Source: UBA7446 sp038143535 (GTDB taxonomy: Bacteria > Bacteroidota > Bacteroidia > Flavobacteriales > Flavobacteriaceae). From it: 64,000 nt of DNA. The notes under the pieces are model-generated. The model had not been told where the DNA came from, searched no databases, and worked only from the letters and a program-made list of their open reading frames with translations. Every line of letters starts with the position of its first letter. The first letter of the stretch is position 1. Positions 1 through 8,522 of this stretch are shown here, one piece after another. The stretch is from contig JAYQMD010000001.1 of the NCBI GenBank assembly GCA_038143535.1, positions 1,364,001 through 1,428,000 of the forward strand, in the 5' to 3' direction. A program made the position numbers and the translations under genes.

Positions 1-233
1 TTGCTTTTGTACATATTTTCCAGAAATGGTCGGGTGGGGTCTTCAGTAATAAAAATGGTTTTATTTTCGGATTGTGGATAGCCCTTTTAGAAATTATTTC
101 TATTGGCTTTATACGTTATTCAACTTCCGATGCTTATGAAGCTACTTTCTATGCACTAGATGGCATTTACTGGATTGCTATGTATACAATAGGGGGTGTT
201 TTAGTGGCTTTTGTTTCCAGAAAAACAAGCTGA
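1..233 (+). CDS. C-terminal part of a membrane protein (cut by window edge)
   Basis: An open frame enters from the left edge (first full codon at base 3) and stops at TGA 231-233, giving 76 residues. They contain two hydrophobic stretches: one in the first half (the GFIFGLWIALLEIISIG region) and one near the C-terminus (IYWIAMYTIGGVLVAFV). The protein ends in a short basic tail. This looks like the end of a polytopic membrane protein. I do not recognise the family from this fragment. A terminator hairpin follows 30 bases downstream, which supports a real gene end. Confidence 0.6.
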   Translation, partial: AFVHIFQKWSGGVFSNKNGFIFGLWIALLEIISIGFIRYSTSDAYEATFYALDGIYWIAMYTIGGVLVAFVSRKTS

Positions 234-262
234 TATAAAAAAGAGCTGCATCAAAAAATAAG

Positions 263-288
263 AAGCCTCCAATTTGGGGGCTTTTTTA
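263..288 (+). terminator. Rho-independent terminator of the left-edge membrane protein gene
   Basis: An 8 bp stem (263-270 with 276-283, one G-U pair) closes a 5-base loop and runs into a T-run. It lies between the stop at 233 and the convergent NifU-domain gene that ends at 292. Confidence 0.75.
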
Positions 289-291
289 TGC

Positions 292-522
292 TTAGTCTAC
301 ACTGACCACCTCTTTGATTTCTGGAGCGTATTTTTTTACTGTGAGCTCAACGCCTTGCTTTAGGGTCATCTGATTTACAGAACAACCCACACAGGCGCCC
401 AAAAGTTGGACTTTAACCGTATTATTTTCAATGCCTACAAGTTCAATATCTCCCCCATCGGATTTTAAGAAGGGGCGGATTTCCTCAAGAGCTTGTTCGA
501 TACGTTGGTTTAAATCTGACAT
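292..522 (-). CDS. NifU C-terminal-domain Fe-S scaffold/carrier protein
   Basis: A 76-residue protein consisting only of the NifU C-terminal (Nfu) domain. Proteins of this family hold a labile [4Fe-4S] cluster and pass it to apo-enzymes in the cytoplasm. The cluster-binding CxxC is present as C44-x-x-C47 (ACVGC). It lies 3 bases downstream of the Mrp ATPase gene on the same strand, so the two are probably co-transcribed; Mrp is itself an Fe-S carrier, which supports a joint role in cluster delivery. The length is normal for the stand-alone domain. Confidence 0.93.
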   Translation of the reverse strand: MSDLNQRIEQALEEIRPFLKSDGGDIELVGIENNTVKVQLLGACVGCSVNQMTLKQGVELTVKKYAPEIKEVVSVD

Positions 523-525
523 GGT

Positions 526-1665
526 TTATTTTTTTGTTACAGCAGCACAACCTGCCATTGTGGTTATTTTAATCGCCTCGGTAGGCGGAAGTTGATAGTT
601 TCGTAGTACCACTTCTGACACTACAGCACGCGTGACCTCCATAAAGGCATCTGCAACAACTGTTTTTTCTTGCATGGCAGCAGGACGTCCTATATCGCCG
701 GCTTCTCTAATACTTTGTACCAATGGTAATGCTCCTAAAAATGGAATGCTTAAATCCGCTGCCAAATACTTAGCGCCTTCTTTTCCAAAAATAAAATATT
801 TATTATCAGGCAATTCCTCAGGGGTGAAATACGCCATATTCTCAACGATGCCCAATACCGGCACTTGAATGTTTTTTTGCTGGAACATGGCAACGCCTTT
901 CTTCGCATCGGCTAGTGCCACGGCCTGTGGTGTGCTTATAACCACTGCCCCTGTTATGGGCAACGATTGCATGATACTCAAATGAATATCCCCTGTCCCA
1001 GGGGGTAGGTCAATTAATAAAAAATCTAATTCGCCCCAAGCGGCATCAAAAATCATTTGGTTCAGCGCCTTGGCTGCCATAGGACCGCGCCAGATGACTG
1101 CTTGAGCTGGTTTGGTGAAAAATCCAATAGACAACAGCTTAACACCAAAATTTGTTACAGGAACCATTTTGGAAACGCCATCAATATTTTTTGCTAAAGG
1201 GCGTTCATTGGCGACGTCAAACATGATGGGTATAGAAGGGCCATAAATATCTGCATCTAGCACACCCACCTTAAAGCCCATTTTGGAAAGAGAAACCGCA
1301 AAATTTGCCGTAACCGTAGATTTGCCTACACCGCCTTTTCCTGAAGCAACCGCAATAATGTGCTGAATGCCTTCAATAGGCTTGCCTTTAATCAAATTAG
1401 CGTGCTTTTTATCAACCGCCTTGACCGAAATGTTCACCTTTACTTTGGCCTTTTCATTTACCTGGTCATGGATGGTCTTCATGATAGATACCTCGGTTTT
1501 CTTTTTGGCCTGTAATGCTGGGTTATCCATCTCTACATCAACCACCACCTCATCACCAAAAACATGGATGTTCTTAACCGCATTGGCTTCCATAATGTTT
1601 ATACCTGCACCAGGTAAACTTATACTGGTTAATGCTTGTTCAATTGCAGGGCGTGTTATTTTCAT
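526..1665 (-). CDS. mrp: Mrp/ApbC-family P-loop ATPase, Fe-S cluster carrier
   Basis: 379 residues. The N-terminal ~90 residues are a MIP18/DUF59-type domain. The rest is a deviant P-loop ATPase of the Mrp/NBP35 family, with the Walker A motif GKGGVGKS at 109-116 and the switch motif DLPPGTGD at 219-226. Family members bind and transfer [4Fe-4S] clusters. The usual CxxC of other Mrp proteins is not visible after the ENMAYF segment; only one cysteine (AGCAA) lies near the C-terminus. It is first in an operon with the NifU-domain gene, and a TAnnTTTG element lies 19 bases upstream of the start. Confidence 0.93.
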   Translation of the reverse strand: MKITRPAIEQALTSISLPGAGINIMEANAVKNIHVFGDEVVVDVEMDNPALQAKKKTEVSIMKTIHDQVNEKAKVKVNISVKAVDKKHANLIKGKPIEGIQHIIAVASGKGGVGKSTVTANFAVSLSKMGFKVGVLDADIYGPSIPIMFDVANERPLAKNIDGVSKMVPVTNFGVKLLSIGFFTKPAQAVIWRGPMAAKALNQMIFDAAWGELDFLLIDLPPGTGDIHLSIMQSLPITGAVVISTPQAVALADAKKGVAMFQQKNIQVPVLGIVENMAYFTPEELPDNKYFIFGKEGAKYLAADLSIPFLGALPLVQSIREAGDIGRPAAMQEKTVVADAFMEVTRAVVSEVVLRNYQLPPTEAIKITTMAGCAAVTKK

Positions 1666-1683
1666 TCAGTCTAAATAAGTTTA

Positions 1684-1691
1684 CAAATATA
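1684..1691 (-). promoter_or_regulatory. TAnnTTTG (-7) promoter element for mrp
   Basis: The minus strand reads TATATTTG, matching the Bacteroidota sigma-factor -7 consensus, 19 bases before the mrp start. No convincing -33 TTG was found. Confidence 0.5.
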
Positions 1692-1713
1692 ACATATCGC
1701 GTTAAGACTGCAG

Positions 1714-2037
1714 CTATGCATTTGGTTTCCAAAAAACAGCATCGAACTGCTGAATTTGATCGTCAACAATCACATGCCCCTCAGCTTCTAACAATTGCTG
1801 CATGGTATTGATTCCTCCAAAATGATGTTTCCCAGAGAGTAATCCAATACGATTCACCACTCGATGCGCTGGAACATCAGGTTTGGCATGTGCGGCATTC
1901 ATGGCATAACCGACCGTTCGTGCACTTTTAGCAGCACCTAAATATTTTGCGATACTCCCATAAGTAGTAACCTTACCAAAAGGAATTTGTCGTACTACTT
2001 CGTATACGCGTTCAAAAAAGTCATTTTGCTGTTGCAT
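1714..2037 (-). CDS. Alkyltransferase-like (ATL) DNA repair protein, MGMT fold without catalytic Cys
   Basis: 107 residues from the ATG at 2037. The frame is open further upstream, but the start chosen overlaps the end of trmB by 17 bases and gives the normal domain length. The protein matches the DNA-binding domain of O6-alkylguanine-DNA alkyltransferase (IPFGKVTTYGSIA, the arginine finger in SARTVGYAM, and the HRVVN motif). The active-site PCHR is PAHR at 56-59, so there is no acceptor cysteine. ATL proteins bind O6-alkylguanine without removing the alkyl group and recruit nucleotide excision repair. It is probably translated together with trmB. Confidence 0.88.
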   Translation of the reverse strand: MQQQNDFFERVYEVVRQIPFGKVTTYGSIAKYLGAAKSARTVGYAMNAAHAKPDVPAHRVVNRIGLLSGKHHFGGINTMQQLLEAEGHVIVDDQIQQFDAVFWKPNA

Positions 2038-2710
2038 CAGTAGGAAAGGAGAATTTAAGATAAGTGATGGGAATGCCTTTTGCAAGGTATTGTTGCTCAT
2101 AAAAAGTTTGAATACCAGTAACGTCAGCTGGGGCATGCACATATCCGTAGATGTCGTGATGTGCCATCTTTGGTTTTATGTCCCATCCGTCTAAAACACC
2201 AAGTGTATAGCCGTGCAAAAAAGCTGCATCTGTTTTGAGGTGTACAACCCCATCGGATCGGAGTATTTGTTGGTAGCTACGCAAAAATGTTGGATTTGTC
2301 AATCGGTGATGTTTGCGCCTAAATTTGTACTGGGGATCTGGAAAAGTAATCCAAATCTCGGCAACTTCTCCTTTAGCAAAAACCGCTTCAATGAGTTCAA
2401 TTTGTGTGCGCACAAATGCTACATTTTGCAGCCCTTCTTGAAGGGCTGTTTTGGCGCCACGCCAAAAGCGCGCACCTTTGATATCAATGCCTATATAATT
2501 TATTTTGGGATATTTTCGCGCTAGACCCACGGTATACTCACCCTTACCACAACCCAATTCAACAACTATGGGATTATCATTTTTAAAAAAGGCCGACCAA
2601 GCACCCTTGTGCGTAAAAGGTTTAGAAAGTAAATCCGCTCTACTGGGCTGAATCACATTTTCAAATGATTCGTTTTCTTTAAATCGTTTTAACTTATTCT
2701 TACTTCCCAA
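2021..2710 (-). CDS. trmB: tRNA (guanine-N7)-methyltransferase
   Basis: 229 residues. TrmB uses S-adenosylmethionine to methylate G46 in the variable loop of tRNAs. The SAM-binding motif VVELGCGKGEYT lies at 49-60, and the family motif ITFPDPQ at 121-127 is followed by the basic KFRRKHHRL segment. The gene lies 9 bases downstream of the histidine kinase gene, and its end overlaps the start of the ATL gene, so it is part of a four-gene minus-strand operon led by the response regulator. Confidence 0.96.
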   Translation of the reverse strand: MGSKNKLKRFKENESFENVIQPSRADLLSKPFTHKGAWSAFFKNDNPIVVELGCGKGEYTVGLARKYPKINYIGIDIKGARFWRGAKTALQEGLQNVAFVRTQIELIEAVFAKGEVAEIWITFPDPQYKFRRKHHRLTNPTFLRSYQQILRSDGVVHLKTDAAFLHGYTLGVLDGWDIKPKMAHHDIYGYVHAPADVTGIQTFYEQQYLAKGIPITYLKFSFPTDATAK

Positions 2711-2719
2711 AATATTTTT

Positions 2720-3796
2720 TTAAGCAACTTCAATCTGGTGTGCTTTCTCTAAAGTAAATGAAAATTCAGAACCAATTTCTGCTTGGCTTTCAATAAAAAT
2801 TTGTTCTTTATGTGCTTCGATGATGTGCTTAACTATCGCCAAGCCCAAACCAGATCCACCCCTGCGGCGATTACCACTTTTATCGACACGATAGAAACGC
2901 TCGAATAAGCGTGGCAAATGCTCTTCTTCAATGCCCTCTCCGTTATCACGCACGCGAACAATGATTTTTTTCTCAAAAATAGGCTGAACACTTACTTCTG
3001 TGGTGCCTTTCGTTTTTCCGTACTTAATGGAATTCATGATAAGGTTGGTCAAAACTTGTTGCACCCGCTCTCTATCGGCATATACCGTTATGGCTTTGTC
3101 GTATTTCTGGTCAAACTCAAGTTGAATATTGGATTTTGAAGCTTCCATTTCAAGCAATTCAAATACGCTTTGAATTAATTCGAGGATGTCAAATTCTTCC
3201 ATTTCAAGTTGGGTGTCCTCCTTTTCTAACTTGGTCAGCAAATCCAAATCTTTTACAATATATGTTAGTCGCTCTACCCCCTTATTGGCACGTTCCAAAT
3301 ACTTTTTATTAACTGAGGCGTCTTTAAGTGCGCCATCCAAAAGCGTGAGTATATAACCCTGAACAGTAAATAATGGCGTTTTAAGTTCATGAGCAACATT
3401 TCCCAAGAACTCACGGCGGAAAGATGCTTGGTCTTTTAGGCTGTCCAATTCGACGCTTCGCTTAAGCGCCAATTCTTTAACATTTTCAAGTAGCGAGTCC
3501 ATGTTATCGGTAATAAGGATATCGTTTAGCTCACCCCTGAACTCAGGCTCTAAATCTTGGTACAACTGTTTTATTTCCTTGTACATGAATTTTTCAATTC
3601 TAAAATTAAGTACTAAAAATACGGCTATAAAAATGACAAAGCCGCAACTAATAAGCGCAATTAGTTTTGTGGCACTAAAAATAAAAATATCGGTAAAAAA
3701 AACAGTAAACACTACGGTCAGTAACAAGAAAAGAACCGTTATCAATAACGACGAAATCAGTGAAAATCGATAGGATTTTAACGGTCTTTTGGCCAT
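2720..3796 (-). CDS. Sensor histidine kinase, PhoR-like
   Basis: 358 residues. Two membrane helices (about 11-33 and 43-64) are separated by fewer than ten residues, so there is no periplasmic sensor domain. A linker leads to a HisKA domain with the phosphoacceptor H136 (NVAHELKTP) and a HATPase domain with N-box (LTNLIMNSIKYG), G1 (DNGEGI), F-box (FERFYRVD) and G2 (GSGLGLAIV). The response regulator gene ends one base upstream. By family it resembles PhoR, but the signal cannot be told from sequence. Confidence 0.92.
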   Translation of the reverse strand: MAKRPLKSYRFSLISSLLITVLFLLLTVVFTVFFTDIFIFSATKLIALISCGFVIFIAVFLVLNFRIEKFMYKEIKQLYQDLEPEFRGELNDILITDNMDSLLENVKELALKRSVELDSLKDQASFRREFLGNVAHELKTPLFTVQGYILTLLDGALKDASVNKKYLERANKGVERLTYIVKDLDLLTKLEKEDTQLEMEEFDILELIQSVFELLEMEASKSNIQLEFDQKYDKAITVYADRERVQQVLTNLIMNSIKYGKTKGTTEVSVQPIFEKKIIVRVRDNGEGIEEEHLPRLFERFYRVDKSGNRRRGGSGLGLAIVKHIIEAHKEQIFIESQAEIGSEFSFTLEKAHQIEVA

Positions 3797-3797
3797 G

Positions 3798-4478
3798 CTA
3801 ATCCACGTATTTGTAACCTACTCCTTTAATCGTTTTGAAGTGTTTATCTCCTATTTTTTCACGTAGTTTACGAATGTGCACGTCAATGGTTCTACCTCCG
3901 ACAACAACCTCATTGCCCCATATCCTATCTAAAATTTCCCCGCGCTCAAATACTTTCTGAGGTTTGGATGCTAGTAAAGACAACAGCTCAAATTCCTTGC
4001 GAGGCAAACTGAGTTCTTTGCCTTTATAAGTTACCATATATTCTTCTCTGTTTACGACTAGGTCGCCCACTTCGAAATAATGCTTTGAATTGTCGTCTTT
4101 GAATCGACGTAGGATTGCTTTGATTTTGCTCAAAAGCACTTTTGGCTTGATCGGTTTTGTTATATAGTCATCTGCGCCTGCCTCAAGACCTGCCACCTGA
4201 GAATAGTCTTCACTTCGCGCCGTTAAAAACACAATGACCAATTCAGAAAGGTTGGGATTTTTACGTAGTTGTTCACAAGTTTCAATACCATCCAATTCAG
4301 GCATCATCACGTCAAGTAATACTAAATGAGGCTTCCATTCGCTAGCTTTCGCTAAGGCCTCTACCCCATTTCTTGCTCTTTTAACCTGATATCCCTGACT
4401 CGAAATATTATATTCTAATATCTCTAAGATGTCTGGCTCGTCATCAACTAATAGAATGCGTGTATCTTTTTTTTTCAT
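3798..4478 (-). CDS. OmpR/PhoB-family response regulator
   Basis: 226 residues: a receiver domain (acidic pair D12-D13, phosphoacceptor D56 in LLDVMMPELDG, conserved K in ITKPIKP), followed by an OmpR-type winged helix (VVVGGRTIDVHIRKLREKIG and a terminal IKGVGYKYVD). It is the first gene of the minus-strand operon with the histidine kinase, trmB and ATL. A TAnnTTTG element lies 16 bases upstream in the divergent region shared with the LuxE-like gene. The partner kinase resembles PhoR, so a PhoP/PhoB role is plausible but not proven. Confidence 0.94.
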   Translation of the reverse strand: MKKKDTRILLVDDEPDILEILEYNISSQGYQVKRARNGVEALAKASEWKPHLVLLDVMMPELDGIETCEQLRKNPNLSELVIVFLTARSEDYSQVAGLEAGADDYITKPIKPKVLLSKIKAILRRFKDDNSKHYFEVGDLVVNREEYMVTYKGKELSLPRKEFELLSLLASKPQKVFERGEILDRIWGNEVVVGGRTIDVHIRKLREKIGDKHFKTIKGVGYKYVD

Positions 4479-4494
4479 GTTAAGCTGTTCAGTT

Positions 4495-4502
4495 CAAATA
4501 TA
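4495..4502 (-). promoter_or_regulatory. TAnnTTTG promoter element for the two-component operon
   Basis: The minus strand reads TATATTTG, 16 bases before the response regulator ATG, in the divergent intergenic region. Confidence 0.5.
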
Positions 4503-4548
4503 AAAAATTATGGTACGCTAGGGGATTAAGAATTTAAAAAATCATCAA

Positions 4549-4556
4549 TACATTTG
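4549..4556 (+). promoter_or_regulatory. TAnnTTTG promoter element for the LuxE-like gene
   Basis: The sequence is TACATTTG, ending 6 bases before the ATG at 4563. Its position makes the ATG, not the TTG at 4554 inside it, the likely start, with a very short or absent leader. Confidence 0.5.
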
Positions 4557-4562
4557 ACTATT

Positions 4563-5497
4563 ATGAATTTGTTTGAAAAAGAAGCCTTGACGTTATTTGC
4601 TCATCAGTTTGAGCACAATCCTGTATATCGCTCTTTTTGTGACCTAACCAATGTGAGTCCGTCTGATGTAAAAACTACGCTTCAGATTCCCTTTTTACCT
4701 ATCACTTTTTTTAAAACCCACCGTTTAAGTTGTAAAAATGATGACGCATTTGTATTTGAAAGTTCGGGCACAGGGGGGTTACAAGTAAACATCACGTGGC
4801 GTCGTTAGCGCAATACGAAGACAGTTTTCGAAAATGCTTTGCACAATTTTATGGCCAGCCAGAAGCGTACCACATTCTAGCACTACTCCCAGGATATATT
4901 GAAAGACCTAATGCTTCTTTGTTGTATATGTGCCGTGACTTAATCGGAAGGGCAAAAAAGGAGTTCAGTGGATTCTACCTCAACCAATTTGAAGTGCTTT
5001 ATGAGGCCTTAAAATCCCTAGATGCACAACAAAAACCAACGCTTCTGATTGGCGTGAGTTTTGCACTGCTGGATTTTTGCGAACAGTACCCAATACAGCT
5101 TCAGCATACCACCATAATGGAAACGGGCGGCATGAAAGGAAGAAGGAAAGAGCTCGTGCGTGAAGACTTACACGAATTGCTTCAAAAAGGTTTTGGGGTT
5201 CCTAACATTCACAGTGAATACGGCATGACCGAAATGCTGTCGCAAGCATATTCCAAAGGGAAGGGTTTGTTTCGTCCTTCGTCAAGTATGCAAGTACTGA
5301 TACGAGATGTTCACGAACCAAATAAGGTGTCTAAAACAGGCTCGGGAGGAATTAATATTATTGACTTGTCTAACAAAGATTCTTGTGCGTTTTTAGCCAC
5401 GCAAGACCTTGGTAAATGCCATGATGATGGCACTTTTGAAGTGTTGGGTAGATTTGATGCCTCAGATGTTAGAGGTTGCTCGCTTATGACGGCTTGA
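4563..5497 (+). pseudogene. LuxE-like acyl-protein synthetase/acyltransferase, split by a -1 frameshift
   Basis: Two overlapping frames (to 4808, and from about 4780 to 5497) together encode one LuxE-type protein of about 311 residues. The family uses an adenylate-forming enzyme fold to activate or transfer acyl groups. The N-terminal frame ends in FVFESSGTGG and then leaves the family sequence. Adding one G to the six-G run at 4773-4778 restores SSGTGGVTSKHHVASLAQYE and continues through ETGGMKGRRKELVRE and HSEYGMTEMLSQAYS to a normal end. Either the gene is inactivated, the run slips, or a base was lost in sequencing. Its end overlaps the convergent tyrS by 14 bases. Confidence 0.8.
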
Positions 5498-6785
5498 CAA
5501 CGAGTAAAAAGTAATTTTTTTTCCCGCGTTGTAGCAATACATAATTACCACAAATAAGGTCAGCGGAAGTGATGTGTTTTGCCGCTGTTACCTTTTCTTT
5601 ATTTACAGAAATCGAGTTTTCTTTTAGTGCCCTACGTGCTTCTCCATTGGATTTTAGAAAGCCTGTTTCAGTGCCTAATGCATCTGTAATAGAAAGTCCA
5701 TCGGCTGCTAATTTTTCAGCTGATACATCTGCTTGAGGAACCCCTTCAAAAATATCCAACAGCGTTTGGGCGTCTAATGCTTTCAGGGCAGCTGTAGTTG
5801 CCTTGGCAAATAAAATTTGAGCGGCTTGCTCCACACGTACTACATCCCCAGCGGAGTGAACCATGGTAGTGACCTCTTGAGCCAACTTTCGCTGAAGCTG
5901 TCTTTGGTGTGGCATTTCACGATGCGCAGCTGTTAGTGTGTCTATTTCATCTTTGGTTAGAAAAGTAAAAATCTTGATATACTTTTCAGCATCTTCGTCG
6001 GAAGCATTCAGCCAATATTGATAAAACTTGTAAGGCGATGTTTTTTCTGGATCTAGCCAAACATTGCCTCCTTCTGTTTTTCCAAATTTAGTACCGTCAG
6101 ATTTTGTAATTAGCGGACAGGTTAGGGCATAGGCCTTGCCAGAAAGCTTACGGCGAATAAGTTCGGTTCCTGTCGTAATATTTCCCCATTGATCGCTACC
6201 GCCCATTTGAAGTAAACAGTTGTGATGCTCATACAAATGAAAAAAATCATATCCTTGAATAAGTTGGTACGTGAACTCAGTAAAAGACATGCCTTCCTTG
6301 GCTTCTGCGCCAAGACGCTTTTTGACAGAGTCCTTGGCCATCATATAGTTTACTGTAAGGTGTTTGCCAATATCACGGGCAAAATCAATAAGTTTAAATG
6401 AGGCCATCCAATCTAAGTTATTGACCATCACAGCCCCGTTAGGTTTTGTGCTGTCAAAATCTAAAAATTTAGACAATTGTTTTTCAATGCCTTTGCAGTT
6501 ATGCTCAATTGTTTTGTTGTCTAGTAAGTTTCGCTCGGCCGATTTTCCAGATGGATCACCAATCATACCAGTTGCGCCCCCCACTAGTGCGTAGGGTTTA
6601 TGGCCGTAGCGTTGAAAATGCATCAAAATCATGATTTGAACCAAGCTACCAATGTGAAGCGAGTCTGCAGTTGGGTCAAACCCAATATATCCAGATGTCA
6701 TTCCCTTAGCAAGGGTATTATCCGTTTCTGGCATGATGTCGTGCAGCATTCCGCGCCAAGTAAGTTCTTCTACAAATGATGCCAT
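5484..6785 (-). CDS. tyrS: Tyrosyl-tRNA synthetase
   Basis: 433 residues, the normal length for bacterial TyrRS. This class I synthetase charges tRNA-Tyr. The HIGH motif is HIGS at 44-47 and the KMSKS-type motif is KFGKT at 233-237. The tyrosine-site segment QLIQGYDFFHLYEHH and the GGSDQWGNIT motif are present, and an S4 RNA-binding domain fills the last ~65 residues. A TAnnTTTG element lies 14 bases upstream. The 3' end overlaps the convergent LuxE-like gene. Confidence 0.97.
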   Translation of the reverse strand: MASFVEELTWRGMLHDIMPETDNTLAKGMTSGYIGFDPTADSLHIGSLVQIMILMHFQRYGHKPYALVGGATGMIGDPSGKSAERNLLDNKTIEHNCKGIEKQLSKFLDFDSTKPNGAVMVNNLDWMASFKLIDFARDIGKHLTVNYMMAKDSVKKRLGAEAKEGMSFTEFTYQLIQGYDFFHLYEHHNCLLQMGGSDQWGNITTGTELIRRKLSGKAYALTCPLITKSDGTKFGKTEGGNVWLDPEKTSPYKFYQYWLNASDEDAEKYIKIFTFLTKDEIDTLTAAHREMPHQRQLQRKLAQEVTTMVHSAGDVVRVEQAAQILFAKATTAALKALDAQTLLDIFEGVPQADVSAEKLAADGLSITDALGTETGFLKSNGEARRALKENSISVNKEKVTAAKHITSADLICGNYVLLQRGKKNYFLLVVKPS

Positions 6786-6799
6786 GTACTTATTTTTAG

Positions 6800-6807
6800 C
6801 AAATATA
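6800..6807 (-). promoter_or_regulatory. TAnnTTTG promoter element for tyrS
   Basis: The minus strand reads TATATTTG, 14 bases before the tyrS ATG. Confidence 0.5.
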
Positions 6808-6837
6808 AACCTATGTTAACGAACCCGAAAGATAGGC

Positions 6838-7188
6838 TTACAATTTATTGTCAATTAATCGTTGAGGCAGTTCTAATGTATCGAGCTCTTCCATTGCTTT
6901 TAACCGTGATTCAACCGCCTCAAAAATACGCGTATACTGCTTTGATTTCGAGGCGTAATACGTATTGTTTTTCACAAAAGTAAGGCTGTCTATGCGGTGA
7001 AACGCATAGAGTGAGTCTAAGGATACATAATAAACTTCAGCATAAGTCTTAGCTGCATTAATTATGGCCAAATCAACATGAAAATCAATGAGTTGTTCTT
7101 CACTCATCAAGGGTTCGGGTTTGGCAATCCTGTCTTGTGAACAAGCAGCTAACATCAAAAGTGCACCAAGCACAAAAAAATGCTTCAT
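6838..7188 (-). CDS. DUF4296 lipoprotein
   Basis: 116 residues. The signal peptide ends in a lipobox (LMLAACSQ, lipid-modified Cys16), so the protein is expected to be membrane-anchored on the periplasmic side. The mature part is helical, with a conserved-looking segment MSEEQLIDFHVDLAIINAA typical of DUF4296, a Bacteroidota family of unknown function. Its start overlaps the pyrC stop by 4 bases (ATGA), so the two are translationally coupled, although no functional link to pyrimidine synthesis is known. Confidence 0.85.
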   Translation of the reverse strand: MKHFFVLGALLMLAACSQDRIAKPEPLMSEEQLIDFHVDLAIINAAKTYAEVYYVSLDSLYAFHRIDSLTFVKNNTYYASKSKQYTRIFEAVESRLKAMEELDTLELPQRLIDNKL

Positions 7189-8522
7189 CTCGTAAAGCTT
7201 AAGGGTTTGGCTTGATGGGCTTCTTTTATTTTTCCGTTTTCATACATAAGCCTACCGTTTAGAAAAGTATGGGTTACTGCTCCGCGTAATGTTGTTCCCT
7301 CCAAAGGCGACCAACCACATTTGTACAAAAGACCTTCGCGTGTAATGGTATGCGCTTGGTTTTTATCTACAAGAACCAAATCTGCAAAATAACCAGCCCT
7401 AATGTAGCCGCGTTCTTTAATAGCAAACAAAATGGCGGGGTTATGACACATTTTTTCTACTACTTTCTCTATGCTAATCTTTCCTTGATTTACACATTCG
7501 AGCATGACGGCCAATGCATGCTGCACCATAGGTCCGCCCGATGGCGCTTTGGTGTAAGCCTGATTTTTTTCTCCTAAGGTGTGCGGGGCATGGTCGGTAG
7601 CAATAATATCAATTCGGTCATCATTGAGTGCTTCCCAAAGACCCGCTCTATCAGCAGCAGATTTAACCGCAGGGTTCCATTTAATATGGGTGCCCTTTTT
7701 TGCGTAGTCTTCATCAGAAAACCACAAATGATGAATGCAAACTTCAGCTGTAATTTGTTTTTCGGCCAGGGGCACATCGTTTTGGAATAATGTCGTTTCT
7801 CTTGCCGTAGACAAATGGAAGACGTGCAAACGTGCGCCTGTTTCTTTTGCCAATGCTATGGCCTTTGAAGAAGACAAATAACACGCCTCCGCAGAACGAA
7901 TATCTGGATGATGAGCAATGGGAATATCATCTCCAAATTTTTTGACATACGCAGCAAGATTGATCCTAATGGTTTGTTCATCTTCACAGTGAACAGCAAT
8001 GGGAAGTCGAAATGCAGAAAATATTTCTTTTAGTGTGTTTGGGTCATCTACCAACATATTCCCCGTCGAAGAGCCTAAAAATAACTTTAAGCCAGGTGTC
8101 GTTTTTGGATCAATTGCCTTTATTTCCTCCAGATTATCATTAGTGCCGCCAAACAAAAAGCCATAATTAACCCAAGAGGTTCGGGCAGCCACGTCCAGCT
8201 TATCATTATACGCCTGTGCGGTGGTGGTTTGTGGGTTGGTATTGGGCATCTCTAAAAAAGAGGTGATCCCTCCAGCCAAACAAGCTTTTGATTCGGTGCC
8301 AATGGTTGCCTTGTGCGTAAGCCCAGGCTCGCGAAAATGAACTTGATCGTCTATGCAACCTGGCAACAAAAATTTTCCCGATGCGTCAATTACTTCCATA
8401 TCTGGTGTTGGGGACATATTGGCCGCGATAGCAGCAATGCGTTCTCCCTCAATAAGTACGTCAAGTAAGGCTGTTTGTCCTTCGTTGACCACATTTGCAC
8501 CCTTAATTAATATTTTACTCAT
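7185..8522 (-). CDS. pyrC: Dihydroorotase, amidohydrolase family
   Basis: 445 residues. It should close carbamoyl-aspartate to dihydroorotate, the third step of pyrimidine synthesis. Visible motifs are VHFREPGLTHK near residue 65, the FLEMPNTNPQ strand, His in VFHLSTARE, and the TDHAPHT catalytic Asp segment. The usual metal-binding DxHVH reads DDQVH, with Gln60 in place of the first His; from memory this is common among Bacteroidota enzymes of this type. It lies in a chain with 4-base overlaps: glycosyltransferase, pyrC, DUF4296. Confidence 0.9.
   Translation of the reverse strand: MSKILIKGANVVNEGQTALLDVLIEGERIAAIAANMSPTPDMEVIDASGKFLLPGCIDDQVHFREPGLTHKATIGTESKACLAGGITSFLEMPNTNPQTTTAQAYNDKLDVAARTSWVNYGFLFGGTNDNLEEIKAIDPKTTPGLKLFLGSSTGNMLVDDPNTLKEIFSAFRLPIAVHCEDEQTIRINLAAYVKKFGDDIPIAHHPDIRSAEACYLSSSKAIALAKETGARLHVFHLSTARETTLFQNDVPLAEKQITAEVCIHHLWFSDEDYAKKGTHIKWNPAVKSAADRAGLWEALNDDRIDIIATDHAPHTLGEKNQAYTKAPSGGPMVQHALAVMLECVNQGKISIEKVVEKMCHNPAILFAIKERGYIRAGYFADLVLVDKNQAHTITREGLLYKCGWSPLEGTTLRGAVTHTFLNGRLMYENGKIKEAHQAKPLSFTR

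Noticed and set aside
2038..2142. Longer ATL reading frame
   Set aside because: The extra residues lie inside trmB in a different frame and are not part of the MGMT-like domain.
4773..4778. Poly-G tract as a proven phase-variation switch
   Set aside because: The tract is short (six), and three other genes show one-base losses, which points to a technical cause; kept only as an alternative.
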